This document shows positions 23,401-37,500 of a DNA stretch of 64,000 nt, in pieces. The notes under the pieces were generated by a model, which saw nothing but the letters and a program-made list of their open reading frames with translations, did not search any database and was not told the DNA's origin. How positions within the stretch are numbered: the first letter of the stretch is position 1; the number at the start of each line of letters is the position of its first letter. The stretch lies in NCBI GenBank assembly GCA_008933995.1, contig WARS01000011.1, forward strand, positions 6,428,016 to 6,492,015. The letters are read 5' to 3'. The position numbers and the translations under genes were made by a program. Source of the stretch: Datnioides undecimradiatus. Taxonomy: Eukaryota; Chordata; Actinopteri; Lobotiformes; Datnioididae.

Positions 23401-24942
23401 ACTTTTTGGATACTATTTCTGATTTTGAGCAGAAGTTTGTTTGAATGTTACTCTACTCATCATGTTCCTATGTGCTTTTTATTTGTCTTCTTGTTTAAAT
23501 TTGTAGTGGCTGACCCTTAATACGACAAGGGCCTTTCAACATTTTTAAGCAGTCCAGTAAGCAGTTGTACCCTATTTAATTTTATTCCTTACCATTTATT
23601 GTGTTTTTTTGTTGCTGTCAGGCCGCTGGTGTACACAGTGTCTGCCCTCTTGCCTGTTGCCTACATCATTGGTCTGATATTCACCCTGAAGACGCACTCC
23701 CACATTTATGACATTCATGTCGAAGAAGGACAGGGTATGAGTCTCACCAAATACAGTTAAAAGCGAACACAAAGGATTTTACTTTGCATTACTGCATATC
23801 AATATAATGAGGATACAGTTGTCTAGTGCTTGCGTGCCAATATAATCTCTCTGTTTGTCTCTGCAGTGAGCGGCCACCATGGGGCAGTGGTCCACTGGTC
23901 ACGGTGGAGGTCTCTGGTCATCCTCATCATGGCTACAGTGCTTACGTCTGCTTGTGCTGATCTGGTCACTGAGAACATCCAGCCCATACTGAACCAACCC
24001 AACATCTCTCAGGTCAGGACATGCATCTGAGCGCACTCAGTTTGGTGTCCTTCGACTTTGCTCACATTTGTATTTCTTTCCCCAGTATTTTATTGGTGTG
24101 ACAGTTCTCGCTATGGTTCCTGAGATCCCAGAGATAGTCAATGGGATCCAGTTTGCACTCCAGAACAACATCAGTCTTAGGTAAACACTGCCTTTATTTA
24201 ACAAAGATACTATGTTAGAAATAATAATTGGATTGTAAATGATTTGTCTTTTTTCAGCTTGGAGGTGGGGGTCTGTATTGCCGTTCAGGTCTGCATGCTA
24301 CAGATTCCGGTTCTGGTCTTATTTAATGCCTTCTATGTAAGACAGTCTTTCTTCACTTTGATCATTGATTCATTCATATAAAGACTCACTGTTTGCCGTT
24401 TTGGAGTTTCTGTAATTAAATCTCTGTTTTGGGTAGGATGTAGGGTTTGTGCTGTTATTCAGTGATCTGCACCTGTGGGCCAGTATCTTCAGTGTTATTC
24501 TTGTCAACTACATCTTTATGGACGGCAAGTCGGATTATTTTCAGGGTAAGTCTTTAAAGACTTGTACAGTGTAATTACAGACAGAATTCAATTCAACGTT
24601 ATGCTGTAAATCAGTCTTAGTTATCAAGCCCTTGTATAATCTATAATCTTATGTGATGCCCCCTTGTTAAATATTATTGGTCATTAATTACAGATTGGAT
24701 AAACCTTTTTAAGATCAACCAAAAGGTTTTAGGTTGAGACCTGTCCAACATGCTGCAGAAAGAGATGTCATGCATGGCTGTTTGACAGAATCTGAGGGAT
24801 CTTCACATCTCCTTTATGACATGTCGATCTTACATTCAGTGATGTTTGTGGTCTTGTTTTTCTCTCAGGTACAGCTCTGGTGGTCGTCTACTGTATTCTT
24901 CTGGCTCTGTATTACTTTGCTCCATCTCCAGCGAGCTGCTGA
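17402..24942 (+). CDS. cax1: Cation/proton exchanger (CAX family), vertebrate Cax1
   Basis: Twenty coding exons: 17402..17471, 19325..19483, 19585..19691, 19804..19912, 20236..20352, 20439..20500, 20834..20986, 21118..21309, 21428..21527, 21618..21759, 21909..22092, 22313..22412, 23075..23208, 23318..23349, 23622..23734, 23867..24012, 24086..24180, 24258..24336, 24437..24545, 24869..24942. They sum to 2277 bp, 758 residues, with every phase matching. The protein has a long N-terminal part with a His-rich patch (HHSHGHIHG), then many hydrophobic segments. The two CAX repeats are visible: NASFGSITELTFYITALLRG (418-437) and MVPEIPEIVNGIQFAL (650-665), whose acidic residues bind the cation. The family swaps Ca2+ (or other divalent ions) for H+ across acidic-organelle membranes. 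A loop between the halves has two CxxC pairs (CDAC, CHNC) around an N-glycosylation-rich stretch. The start was chosen because it is in frame with exon 2 after splicing and follows only a 9-codon upstream ORF. Introns 8 and 12 have GC donors. The donor after exon 13 (GTCTGC) is weak, so that border is the least certain. The zebrafish orthologue is named cax1. Confidence 0.92.
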
Positions 24943-27420
24943 TTGTGGCATTGACACTTTTCAGCCCAAGTTTAAGCCCTGAGGATTACATATACTTAAT
25001 ACCACTCCCATCATGATTGAATGCACAGGAGTGAATCTAGATATGGGCCTTTTACTTAGGTGTTTTGTTACTATCTACTAAATTATACAAATAACTACAC
25101 TGAAATTTTTAATCTCAGGAAGGTAGACATTACTCATGTTACTGTAAAATGTAGGTTGTTAGCTACCATACTGAACTATATTTCCTTAGACTGATAACTT
25201 CTCATGGTCTTAATGAAAGACGAGCACAGTTTTTAACTGTACAGATTAGTGCAGAATATCTGCACTAATGATTTTTTTTTTTTTTTTTTTTAAGAAAGGT
25301 ACTGCTGTAATACATTTGTATTCTTTTAAAATGGTACATCTCTATAAGTTAATGATGGAAGTGATTTTAAATAAGATGGCATCGTGAACGAGACATGGCT
25401 GGCTGAGCTTAGCAAGAACAATGTGTCAATACAACATTTTGAAAAAGTGGCTGCCTGTGTTTTTATTGTTTGTACAGACAGGAATTACAAAACATAATGT
25501 ACATTACAGCCATAATTGCCTTTGAGGAGACATTCACCTTTTCTCCCAAGAGATTATGTAAAGTGACATGCACACCATACCGACATGCAAAGGAGATCAT
25601 TTTAAACATCAAAAAATGATGCAGGTGAGGGAGCCTTATGATACAATAGGCAGGATTTAACTTAGTATGAGTTGTATTAATTTAAAGTGAGCGTGTGAAA
25701 CAAAATGCTGCAGATGCTCGATATTGAAATTCAAGATAAAAGTGTATTAAGTAGGCAAAAAAAAAGGCATGTGACTCTATACAAACAGATGGGACTATTA
25801 TTACAGTAAACCAGCTTTGCTGTACCTACATCTGGTTTAACGATCATGACAGAGTCTGTTGACATGTTGGGGAATGCTTGCAGAGCTCGACAGACTGAGT
25901 CTGATCACAGTATTTAAACATCCCCAGTACCCCTTACATACTCTACCTAGTTTTTAAAAACAAGATTCCCAGGCCACTTTTTAGTATCACAGCATTTCTT
26001 TCTCTAAATAAAACAATAAGACCAAAAGTTTAAAAAAATTTAAATAATTTTACAGCCTATATTACAGTATAAAAAGTGAAAATGGAGTTTTGGCATAAAG
26101 TGTGAATTTAAATGACAACACAGAAGAGATAGAGACATAGCAACAAATTCTGCTACAATTCAAAGTTTTGTCATAAAAACAGCAGCACAGTGATTAAAAT
26201 AAATAAGTACAAAACGTCTCTGGATTTAAGTTAAAGTAAAATGATTAGATGCAGGCGGCATTTCCTTGAGCAGAAAGGTTCAGCAACAAAAGGCTCATGT
26301 TGAAAGCACCAGGTGAATCACATGGGCAAAAAAGGCTGCATGTACACAGTTCAGAAAGTGATGATTTGACAGAAATATAAAAACGAAAGTGAGTGTGACA
26401 TTTTGGAAATTCTGAAGGCACCAAATGAAAAAATAAAAAGACTCGAGAATCACTGTGGAGCTACAGGTGTATGAATTCATGTTGAACTTCTTTTCATTTC
26501 TCTGAAAAGCAGAAGAATAACTGAAGAGGCACAAGAAGATTCACAGTGATGCCATGTCACGGATGTTTTAAAGATCTGATCACAAGGTCTAAATGTGAGG
26601 GGAACAGTTTTCAATTCACAGCTCCATATCAGCATGCAAACCAGAAAGTCCTTGAGGATAAAACACGATTCCTTAAATAAGTGACCTAATTATTTCAGAG
26701 GTATCACAGTTATAATGGGTTGGTGCTTTGTCAGCAGCGTGCAGAATCTGTTTTATTTCTAACTAGATCTACTAAAGTAACGTTAAGTTATCAGCACTGT
26801 GTGAATTTTAATCTATGTCACAGTGGGCGTAGCAGCAGGTAATTTAGCACGTGGCAAAGATGGCAGCACTATGCAACGTGCTGTCACTTGAGCAGTAGTG
26901 AAAGGTGCCAATCTGTAGCAGAAGCAACATTCATTTTGCCTTTCAAGAAGTGGTCTTTGGAGCATTCAACTATTCATGCTCATGCTGCAGAAAGTGATAT
27001 GTGGTAAAAAAAACAAAAACAAAAAAAAAAAAAAAAAAAAAACAAAACAAAAAAACAACCCCAAACAAAACAAAACTGAGGAGCGCACAACATAGTGAAA
27101 CAAAATGACAAGACCATGTATCTGGGAATGGAAATCAACAAACTACAGTGGTCTGCTGGATACATGACTTCAGACAGAAGCATGCAATCTCGAATCTGAC
27201 ATTTTCACATACAGAGAAACAAAAAAACACCACACTAAAAAAAAAAAGCAAACATATTTACACAAGTCTAAAGTTAAAAGGCATTCAAAGTTGGCTCATA
27301 ACCACCTGACATCACTGGACTTTCTTCTTTGTCCTTTCAATTTTTTTGCCAGGTTTTCAGCTATTTTTGAGTCAGTGCTGTTGCATCACGTACCGCTTCC
27401 TTTAGGCTCTGTGTCTCTGT
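24943..27420. other. Convergent 3' ends of cax1 and klhdc10
   Basis: No coding exon. cax1 (+) and klhdc10 (-) converge here, so both 3' UTRs must lie in this 2.5 kb. A minus-strand AATAAA (25467..25462) could end a long klhdc10 3' UTR. Plus-strand AATAAA occurs at 26007-26012. A T-run is at about 25268-25291 and an A-rich patch at about 27005-27060. Confidence 0.5.
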
Positions 27421-30400
27421 CTATTTGAGCCGCTGAATTAGCGTATGTGTCAGTCCCAGGCTGAGCAGCTGAAGCGTGGACAGCTGGGCTATATGAGGGA
27501 AAGTTTTCAGCAGTTTCTCCCACGTCAGTTCCAGCAGGCTGGGCACCACTAGCCACACTTTGTACAGAGAGCCAGTCCGTCTATTCCCAGACATGTTGAC
27601 GACACCGCCGTGAACGTACATGCAGCCAGCCTTAAGGACAAGATCAGGTGCAGAAATTCAGAGCTGAGTCGATTTAAATATTTTCACGATCTATGATAAA
27701 TTTTAAGTCACTTCTTAAGCAAAATTAGCTGTGGTTTCTTTTTAATGTGTGTAACGTTTTTTTTAAATTTATATTCACACCCTGTGCAGAAGAGAAATCA
27801 ATCGACCAAGTAACACCTGTATACACATGCATGATATTTAACTAACCGGAGTGACTGCAGCACAGTGGAAGTAGGCCGGTTCTGGCATCACAGCAGGAAG
27901 CCTGGTCCACTGAAAAGTCTGCAGGTTGATCTTCCACAGGTCAGATAGGATCAGCTCTCCATTATATCCCCCACATATAAACACCTCTGGAGGTAGAAAC
28001 AGTGGTTTTTAAATGAATAATAATAAAATGAAATCAGACATCAGTGTCCATATATTACTGTGCGAAATGCTTCTTACCATCTTTGACCTGCACACAGCTG
28101 TGGCACCGGCGAGCAGCAGGATATCCTGTCATGATAATGGCAAATTGATATATTCAACGTTCATCAATCTATTAAACAAACAAAAAAGCTAATCATGGAT
28201 CACAAACCTATTTTTTCATGAGGTTTGGTGACAATTTCCTCCCAGTAATTTGTCTCCAAGTTATATGCGTGAATCTGATGAAGACAATTAGTATTAATTA
28301 GGTAAAATTAAGGAACGATAGGATAATACAGTGGTTTTCTTTCACGTTTTCTGTGTGCTTGTTCCTCTCACCTTGTCCAGTGGATATGACGTCCAGGAAG
28401 TCCCACCTCCTAAAATGTATATTTTCTGTCCATCATGAGCTAGTTCATGCCTGTACCTGTGAAATCATGCATCAGTTTCAGTCTATTTTAATGAGTATTC
28501 TGGATCTAATAAAAATATGTCTGCTGTCTGACCTCTCTTCAGGTAGGTCTGAGGGTGCATTGTTGGGTTTGAGGTGGGTCCACTCTCTGGTGGTCAGGTC
28601 CAGCCTGTGCAGGTCGGTACTGTAAAGGTAGCCTGTTGTCCCTCCAAACACATAGAGGTAGCCGTTTATGATGATCATCGCCTACAAATGGAGAATGCAG
28701 ATTGATGTTTGTTGATTAAATAAACGGCCACATACACCACTAATAGAGTTATGATAAATTATGGACTTTTGTATCCAAGTATCTAACCCAGCTGTGAGGA
28801 GCACAGAACACAGTTACCTGTCCATATATCTTGTTGGGTTTCTTCCCCCTGCAGTTGAGCAGGTTCCATCGTTTGTACTGAACATTACAAACGTGGACGT
28901 CATTGCCGTTGTTCTCGCCAAATGGGATCCCAGTGCCACCAAACACAAGCAGGTTGTTACCGTGTAAAACGGCTGAGAGCGAGAGAAACATCAACACAGT
29001 AAGTCTCGACTACAGGTTCATGTGTTGTTTTTGGCAAGATTAACAGTGCTGGGCCACTATAGCAGCTCATCTTCCACCGGACTGTAACAAATGCAAATGC
29101 CCATCACTAACACAAGGGTGGTCAGCTGTCTGAAGAGTGCAGCAATGAACATCAGTTGGTCATGACAAGTGAAAAGTAGAAATGAGGAGGGACAAAGACC
29201 GCAGCTTTATGTAGAAAAGTTTGCAAATCTTTCATGAAGTAGGAAATAAGCTGGCACACAGTGTTACATCCTTAAGGCATCATTTACTGCAGTGAGCGTA
29301 ATGTAATGTTATTTAATTGCATACAAGCACCATAAAACACACCAATAGTGCGGTGTGTATGGGGTGTTTAAACAGCTTACATAAAAGGCATTAGAGGCTT
29401 GCGGTGGAGGAGTCTTATCAACACAGTTTCTAATTATATTCAGAGTCTGAATCCTTGACCTCCAACAACCATGCTCAATGCATTAGCTTTCACATGAAAC
29501 AACTAAAGTGTCAACTTTTCTTAAAGCAGCATTATTTACTCATTGGCAGTCTTCATCCCTGCCTTTATTGGAACATTATAGTGTTTCATGGTACATTACT
29601 GCCACCTGTATATCAATGTGATCATGTGAAACCACTGAGTGCAGGAAAAACACATCACTCTAGAGTCCAACTAGTGATCATCAGGGTACCTTTAAAAAAG
29701 ACCAGTAGCTGGTTTCTGATCAAATGAAGAGGATACATCAGTCCTTACCAGACATAGAGGCCAGCTCTGTTGGCATGTAACCCTCCGTGCGGACCTGCTG
29801 CCAAGTGGCTGTGGCAAAATGAAACCGCCAAAGCTCCCTGAAAAGAGGGTAGTCTTCATTCTCTGATCCACCTGCCTCCTCAAAGTCTGGGTTGTAGCCT
29901 CCAAACACATACAGGTTAGCACTGTCTGCAACACAGCGGTGTCCGCTGCGGGCAGGGGGTACGCAGTGTCCTGTGGGAGGTTCAAGAAACACAGGATTTC
30001 AGAGTCAGTGATGCAACTGGAAAAGGAAATGAAAATGATGTGACCAGAGTGTCTTCACACATGATTAGACCTACACACGGTATTGAAAAGAAACTGCACT
30101 TGGTGAGTTTAACATTATAGCTAGAGTATGAATTTTAAAGAATTGGGATCACTCCGTTTATCTGACACTGGTGTCACTCTCCGAGGTAAAACAGCCTTTA
30201 AGCACCTTCTCTCAGGAATCTGTTGGGGATCCGCAGGTTGGGGCAGGAAGGAGAGAAAATGCGCCGAGCCTGAAGCCACCGGGCCCGCTTCTTCGAGCCT
30301 GTCAATCAGTTACCATACACGGACAGAGACAGAAATATGTAATATTAGTGTTAGGCCTTTATCTCAGAAGTTGGCCTAATGATAAATCGGCAGTAAAAGA

Positions 30401-31057
30401 AACTGAATCAGGTCAAAATTGTTATCATCAGCACTAGTAGCAGATAAGACTGCTTCTCTATCAGGCTTTAAACGTTTTAAATATTGTTTTTGTCTCAAAT
30501 TCCAACGTTTCAATGTAGCTTGTTTATGGTTATTCCAAATGCCACTTCCTACCTGTAAAGTGGGCCATTTAACACACTGAACATACATAATCTAACTAAA
30601 AACTCACTAATACTAGACGATACGGCTGTTTTTCTTTAGAAAACATCAGTGAGATAAGACTAACGTTAACAGTGGCGTGCCCCGCATGAAGCTAACGCTC
30701 GTCCCCATCTCGCACGTGATTCACTGTAAAATAACAGTTACGATTGCATCTGTATAGCTACCTGCTGGCTTCCGTAGCAACGTTAGCTAGCTCTGGCCTC
30801 TGTGCTGCAGCGGTGATACACATCGCTAACTGAGACAAATGAGCATTCTGTGAACACTGGGACTAAATCAACGATGAGTAGCGTTACCTAAACTAACCTT
30901 TACTTCACTGTGTTCTTTGTTCGCTGAATCAGGCTGCTAGTTCTTGCAGAGCAGCTGCTTTTGTTTACAAACCTGAGTCGCGGATGAAGGGCCTCCACGA
31001 CAGTTTCTCAAACTTATTGAGCTGACTGAAGGTTCCGTCATGTTCGGCCGACGACAT
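27421..31057 (-). CDS. klhdc10: Kelch domain-containing protein 10
   Basis: Nine coding exons on the minus strand: 30973..31057, 29749..29970, 28818..28972, 28533..28681, 28372..28456, 28208..28274, 28078..28125, 27847..27986, 27421..27630. The total is 1161 bp, 386 residues, with all phases consistent. Kelch blades are clear: RSGHRCVADSANLYVFGGY, LHGNNLLVFGGTGIPFGE, INGYLYVFGGTTGYLYSTDL, KIYILGGGTSW, RRCHSCVQVKDEVFICGGYN. The C-terminal helix LLSLGLTHTLIQRLK matches the KLHDC10 end. The family member is a substrate receptor of a CUL2-Elongin B/C ubiquitin ligase that reads C-terminal degrons, and it has been linked to ASK1 stress signalling through PP5. The N-terminus (MSSAEHDGTFSQLNKFEKL) is shorter than the Gly-rich human one. 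The start is the first ATG in a GC-rich exon with a good donor. The gene is divergent from ube2h, as neighbours on human 7q32. Confidence 0.94.
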
Positions 31058-31250
31058 CTCGACAGGGAACCACACACACGGGGTTCACAGCCACACCTGC
31101 ACAAGGACCCGCTTCAGTCCGACCACACGCAGTGGCATGAGACGGCGAGCTGCAGCAATCACACCAAAATAAAGAAATAACACCACCGATCGTCCACACC
31201 TGCTGCTGCCTGCAGCGTCACAGCCAGCTGGCCTGAACTGACCAATCAGA
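30900..31250 (-). promoter_or_regulatory. klhdc10: GC-rich promoter region of klhdc10
   Basis: CpG-rich sequence surrounds the first exon (start codon at 31057), unlike the AT-rich flanks. No TATA box was seen, as expected for a housekeeping promoter. Confidence 0.4.
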
Positions 31251-31259
31251 GGAGGGGGG

Positions 31260-34200
31260 ACCCTTTATGTCGTGTTCAAGAGGCACATGGTGGTGTTTAT
31301 AGTTTTGAAAAGCTGCAGTGGTCCTAAATGTTGAACTACAGTATACACAAAAGAACAGGTAAAACATAACAGCACATTAAAGGCTCTAAATAGATTGTGT
31401 TCTCAATAAGTATGCAATTTTTTTCCCTTACTCCCACACTTGTACCACATAACAGAGTGAAGAGACAGGAAACTAGACTAAAAAATACTAAAATTCAACT
31501 TCAAGGTAAATAAGTCTTTTTGAAACTGAGCTGTTTTTTTATTTGAAGTTTTAAAATTACTGTTGCCATTATCAATAAATAACCAAGGCCCTTTTATAGG
31601 GTCCACCGTTTTCTCAATTAAATAACATGTCAGAAAAGCCCAGATCAGCAAGTGAGAAGCTGAAACCAATGAATGTTTGGTATTTGTGGCAGACTGACCA
31701 AAGCGGTTAACACAGGTTAATTTTGTGTCTTCTGTCAGGTAAGTAAGAACTGCATCCGATATTACTGAACTTTAGGAATTTGCATGGGGCTGGGGATGTC
31801 CTTTAATTAAACAACTCTAGAGTGAAATGTAAGAATCAAACCTCAGTAGTAATGCTAATGTGTTGTCACATCAAAAGCCTTGATCTTGATTTAACAAGTA
31901 ACATTCTAATTGCAATTAGCCTGTTTATAGTGATTTTTATGGTACACAAGACCAAGGATAGATAAACTTACTTATTTAATTTCTTGGGGATTTAAACAGA
32001 ATGTATCTTACAACTTAACTGATCGACAACTGTTTTTGAAAGAAACAAGTGGTTGCGTAGACTCCTTTTGATCACCTAAACCAAGAGTCAACCTTTACCC
32101 CAGATCCTTGGGGGCTGCTTTGCTAACATGTGGTAATCTGGATTTGAAGCTCATTGGGGGATAGGCTGAAGGAGCAAAATAGAACAAACAGTTTTTTTCC
32201 CCACACAGAGTGTATTAAAATAAACATGGTAAAGTTAAGATTTGTAATTAGTGACTGGCACAGAGCAGATAATGATCATGAAATATTGGGTCAAACCCAC
32301 TTTTTTTGTTTTTTGGTATTGTTTCTCAACAGAACACATGTTCAGCATTCCAGTTAAAACACTCTACAGCAGAAGTGTTTCTCACTATGGACATGCAATC
32401 ATGTTAATGATTAACATTTAAGGCCCTTGTTACCTGTCAAGACTCTACAAAAGCCACTTTTTGTGCTCACAATGCACACATCAATCGATCCAAGATCCAT
32501 GTTGTTTTATAGGGTCCACCATGTTTCTTCACAATTTTCCTTCTGAATTGAACCTTCACTTTCCCAAATGGTAGCTGAAATGTTAACCAAAGGTTTACAC
32601 AGTTCATTTATCAGCATTAAGAATCTGTGCCTCAGTTGGTCAGTTAATGTTAAACACTGCCTCTCCAAACAATGCCTCAATAGATGTCAGCAAGTGGGAA
32701 ATTCCTGAACAATGGGCTGCAGCTGTGTTGATGAGATTACACAGGACAAGTCGTCAACTATTTGTTCCATCCTGTGATCTACTCATGGAGGTCAGCATTT
32801 GATAACACCTCATCCATTCTAAATGTTTAAATCTGGAGTATCAGATTGACTTAACAAGGAGCTGTTGTGTTGTTTGTATTAACCTAGAGAGACATTGAAG
32901 TTCAACAGACTTCCTCTGAAACCCAGCATTATATTCAACAGCTTTTCAGAATATGGGAATTGAGCTTTGAAAAAAAAACAAAACAGCTTTATGGGCTCAG
33001 TTTGTTTTGTGTCCACTTTACACTTCCATGAGAGAGGATCTCTCCACGCCTTAAAATCAAACCTTTGGGGAAAAAGTCTGTGATAAAACAGTTTTTCAGT
33101 GTTGTTATATGAAGGGTTGTGGTCAAGTTACATGACATGATGTAAAGTTTTACTCTGCTGAGCTTTGTTAACCGAGACCTTTGTCATGCCAATGCAACTT
33201 GTTAGGGGGTGAGCAACTTGCACAACAAGGCAAACAGTGAGTTTTACTCCGATGTTGATGACAGAAATGATAGACATTTTGTTTTAGCCACATATATAGC
33301 TCTCTTCTTGGCTCCCTGTGGCTGAAGGAGCTTAGTTTTGAGATAAATTGTGCTGATGTGATTTCTAACATGGAGATCAATAAAACAAAGAGTTTTGTTC
33401 CTGTCATCTTATGGCAACTGGGGGTCTCATGACCTGATGAGGTGATACTGTGACCACTAAAGACCCATCTTAGGTCATGTGAGACTCGCAAGTCCTGTGT
33501 GACTTGAAAATCCATGAGAATTGACTTTTTCAGACATCAGATGTTAGTTTTCACAACCATGCATGGTTACATTTACGCTATTGCATTATTGTAGGCATGG
33601 AGAGTGGATTTTTGCTCCAGCTGTATCACCCATTCAATAGAAATACGTGGGAAAAGATTTATAGTTACTTCAGCTCACTGACTGTAAACTATTATGATAA
33701 ATAATGCATATCGACGTCTTCTGACTTTAGTCCCATAAAATTAGAAAGAAAGTGTGGAAAAAATATATATGCATCTAGAGTAAATGTGTGCTTCAAGCAA
33801 ACATTTAAACTTTTATAAGAGCAGGATTTATTGCAGGATTGTTGTGTTTCATTGCATTGGTTTTAGCTGTACCTAATGATATGGCAAGCTTTATTAACTG
33901 AGAGATGCGAATATATATATTATAATGTGGTAACTATTCATAAAATTCAAATCATTGTTGCACACAGGGTGCCTGAAAAGAAACAACTTTGGCATCAAGT
34001 GTTTGTTTCAGACCTCCAATAAGCTAATTTTATCATAGATATGCGCATACTAGACAGGCACGCGCTTTAAATTTGAGCACTTTTTGACCAGCCTCACAAA
34101 ACAATTGTAACTTCACTCTAGATTAATTTTCTATGTAAATGACGACTTCTAAGTTTTCGGGAATGATTGTGGCGTTTTTATTCTCTACCATAAACAACAT

Positions 34201-34380
34201 ACTGAGAGTGAAGTTCTGCTCTGTGGTGTGTATTTCTATACCTGCGCCCCTCCTCTCCTCAGTCTGGTCGCTGGAGGTTGATGTCACTGGCAGAGAGTCT
34301 TCAGGACAGGACTCAACTAGGCAGAGCTGGTCAGGAAAACACTGACTGAAGATCCACTGAAAAGAGAAAAAGTGGGCGAT
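31260..34380. other. Intergenic between klhdc10 and ube2h; no gene seen
   Basis: AT-rich spacer between divergent genes. ORFs such as 33515..33168 (minus) show no family resemblance and no splice context. Confidence 0.6.
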
Positions 34381-34522
34381 GTTGCAGCTGGGATCCTGTT
34401 TATGGACACTGTGGGACGGCTGTTGATACAGTCCCGAGGGCTTGTAGGTATTTCCAAGCTGAAAGGTTGAGGTAGCCTCGTCGCTGCAGTATTTTTAGAT
34501 CACTTCTGAAAGGAATACAAAA

Positions 34523-37500
34523 ATGTCGTCTCCAAGTCCGGGCAAGAGGCGAATGGACACCGACGTGGTGAAACTGTATCCTTTATGAACATCAACAGCA
34601 AGCTTAGATAGCCAAGCCAAATATCCCCTTTTCTAATAATTGTCAGCTCTCTAGTGTTGATCAGTATTTGTTCACGATGGCTGCTGTGAGGATGTATGTG
34701 GCCACACACTGAGAGGTTCCTATATTTTGTAAAAAGTGTGTGCGCTCAACATTTAAATGTGAATATGTAGCCGTGTGTCTGCGGTGAGTTAGGTCACTGA
34801 TAAGTAAGCTGAAAAACGAGCAAGCTACACATCTAGTTAACGTTAGTCTTGTGAACTCAGTTGCCTTTTAGCCAATGTTAGCATTGCTAACACATTAGCA
34901 ACGCTGCTGTTGTTTGAATCAGACGAGAGTTAGCAACGGAATCTGTCGCAATATACCGCTGCCTGTGAACTCTGAACATTGTTAGCCTTAGCACCTAAGT
35001 TAGCGTGTTGGCCAGTAATATGTAGCCCCACTTGACTGACAGCACGGTGCGAAGGCTTTGTGTGGACTTTTTTAAATTTTTAAAACGCTTCCTTAGCGGG
35101 ACACATTTATTTTTTCATAATTTTGTGTGTTAACATCAAAGTAGCTAGCTGAGTAGCATGCTACCACAGTGAGAGAACAAACAGGGTCGATGTAGCACAA
35201 CAGAGGCGATCTTCGTGAACTCGACAGATAACTACAGTAATTCTTGTTGGAGAGCCGAAAAACTTGAATTTGACGTGTGCGATTGTGTGTTGTTTTTTTT
35301 TGTTTTGTTTTTTTACCTAAATACAAAATAAACATGAACATGTAAGATAAACAGAACATAAATTGCATTCATAGTGAATAAGTCATGGTTGGCGTGTTTA
35401 CAACATAAACATGTCTTAAACCATAATTTTTTTATACAATTAGAGTCTAGTATTTACGACAACTAAAACAGTAAAAAAAATATGAATAACATAATTTAGT
35501 CTCGTTTAACGATGCTACACAAAATGGATGTAATGTCCTTTCTATATATTTTTTTTCTTAATAACATCTCCTACTTTGAGGTTTCAGTGTTATATTGTGT
35601 TATATTTTAAATATTTACTGCTGCCTGCTGTTGTCCTGTTGCAGTAAGTAATCGTCGAATGTAATTTTTTGTGCTATTACTTATTTATTTATAGTTATAG
35701 GCTGAAGTTTGCATGAAAGGTTTTGTGACAGCGTGAGGTGAATTGTTTTGTTTTTGTCCTGCAGCTAGATGCTGCTCCCTGATTGGCCAGCCTGTTACCA
35801 TCCGGAACATGGTAGAAGGCGGGGCTTCACACACAGCTGATCGAGGAACAACAAGCGTGCTGCACGGGGCACATGCAGGGATGGGGGCTGGGAACATCCA
35901 GTCCCTGATAGGGGCAGGGCCATAAAGTATACTGAAGCTGAATGGGTGAACGGGTTGTTTCTACCTTGACAGACACAGCGTCTGTCGAACAAACGGAAAA
36001 CTAGTTTGGAAACTATTTGTTGTCTCTCAGTCAGTCGTAGGGTTGATCAAAAGAAAATGCATCACCACAATTTTGATAACCGGTGATAATGGATTTTTTT
36101 TGTAAAACAAGCACTAGGAAGATGTCACCCTTTGAATTGTGATGAGGATTTTTCACCATTTTATGACACTAAATAAGTGATTGATTCAAAATCTTATACC
36201 CTTATAGTGTTATTGGTAATTAAACCTAATATGCAGAATATTTAATTAAAATAAATTTTCTAACTTGAGCTGAGGTTGAGTTTTACACAAAACCATTTTT
36301 GACTTTGTAACAAACAGTTTGAAAATAGAGCATCTGACTTAATCCACCCAAATATTCATTTGGGAGGGATTGATGAAATGTTAATAATGTCATCCACGAG
36401 TCACTCGTTCCATTTCTACTCGTTCTAAATTCTACTGTGTTAAAAACACAACAAAGCCCCTCTGTTTTTATTCCTGTGAGGGTTATTTTAACTAATTAAG
36501 GATAATAATATTAATATCTATTTAATATTGTACACCATGAATCCAAGACAATTGTCATGCTGAGAAAATATGTTATAACCCTGCTATTGGTTTGCTTCAT
36601 TGATTCCTTTACAAAATATAATGGAAATCTAAAAATAGACAGCGAGAATATTTAAGGTCTATTAAGGTGGGGTCTTTCACCACTGTTTTAGCAGGATATG
36701 GCATACATAGTTTCATGCTGTGGCTATGAATCGAAGATGTATGACAGAGCACAGTTGATTCTGGCCTGCTGCCACAGCTGTCACTGCTGTTTATTTTGCT
36801 GTCCTTACAAACAGACACAACCATTAGTGTACAGTCAAGCAGATGTGTTGCTATATGTTCTCACTGCAGTTGAGTAGAGTTTTTTCTTTTTTGAATGTGT
36901 AGTATAATTCCACAGATGGCAGAGATGAGAGAAACAGAATGCCACGAGAACTAGACCTGAAATGAAACAAGAAAAACTCTTCTATCAAAGGACAATACTG
37001 ATAAATCAAGTGCATCAAATGGAGTAACATTACCCTTGAGTGAGCATATGCTTATTTCAATGGAAAACCCCCAGGGAAAGGCATAAAAGACAGATTCACA
37101 TTTTCACTGCAGCACTCTATAACAGGTTTTATTTATAGGACCCATTGCCTCAGATCACATTTAAAGCTATGTACTGTGTCTTCTTGGTCAGTGGTTTGCA
37201 AACATTTTTCTATTGAATGACAGAGCTCTTAAAACCATCTTCTCTGGTAGATGTTTACAATTCCTCTGCCTCCTGACAGTTATGTAATCAAGCTATGCCG
37301 CACTATATTTGTGCTCCAGCAGTTTGGCTAAATTAGCATCCTTGCGTTCATCTGGTTAGATCATTGGGCAGGAGTTGACAGAAGGATTTATGACGGGATG
37401 ATGAAACAGGGTGTGACAGCTCCTCGTGAGGTTTTTGTGTTGTTGTCAGTTGATTGAATACGCTCGACCTTTCTGCTCTCGCCACACACTGTGGTGATGA

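Noticed and set aside
33168..33515. 115-codon minus-strand ORF between klhdc10 and ube2h
   Set aside because: No similarity recognised, composition like surrounding AT-rich DNA, no promoter or splice context.
35743..35925. Intronic ORF preceded by CCTGCAG inside ube2h intron 1
   Set aside because: If joined to ube2h exon 1 it meets a stop at once, and the peptide has no recognisable family. The U12 branch and acceptor at 37961-37979 define the real exon 2.
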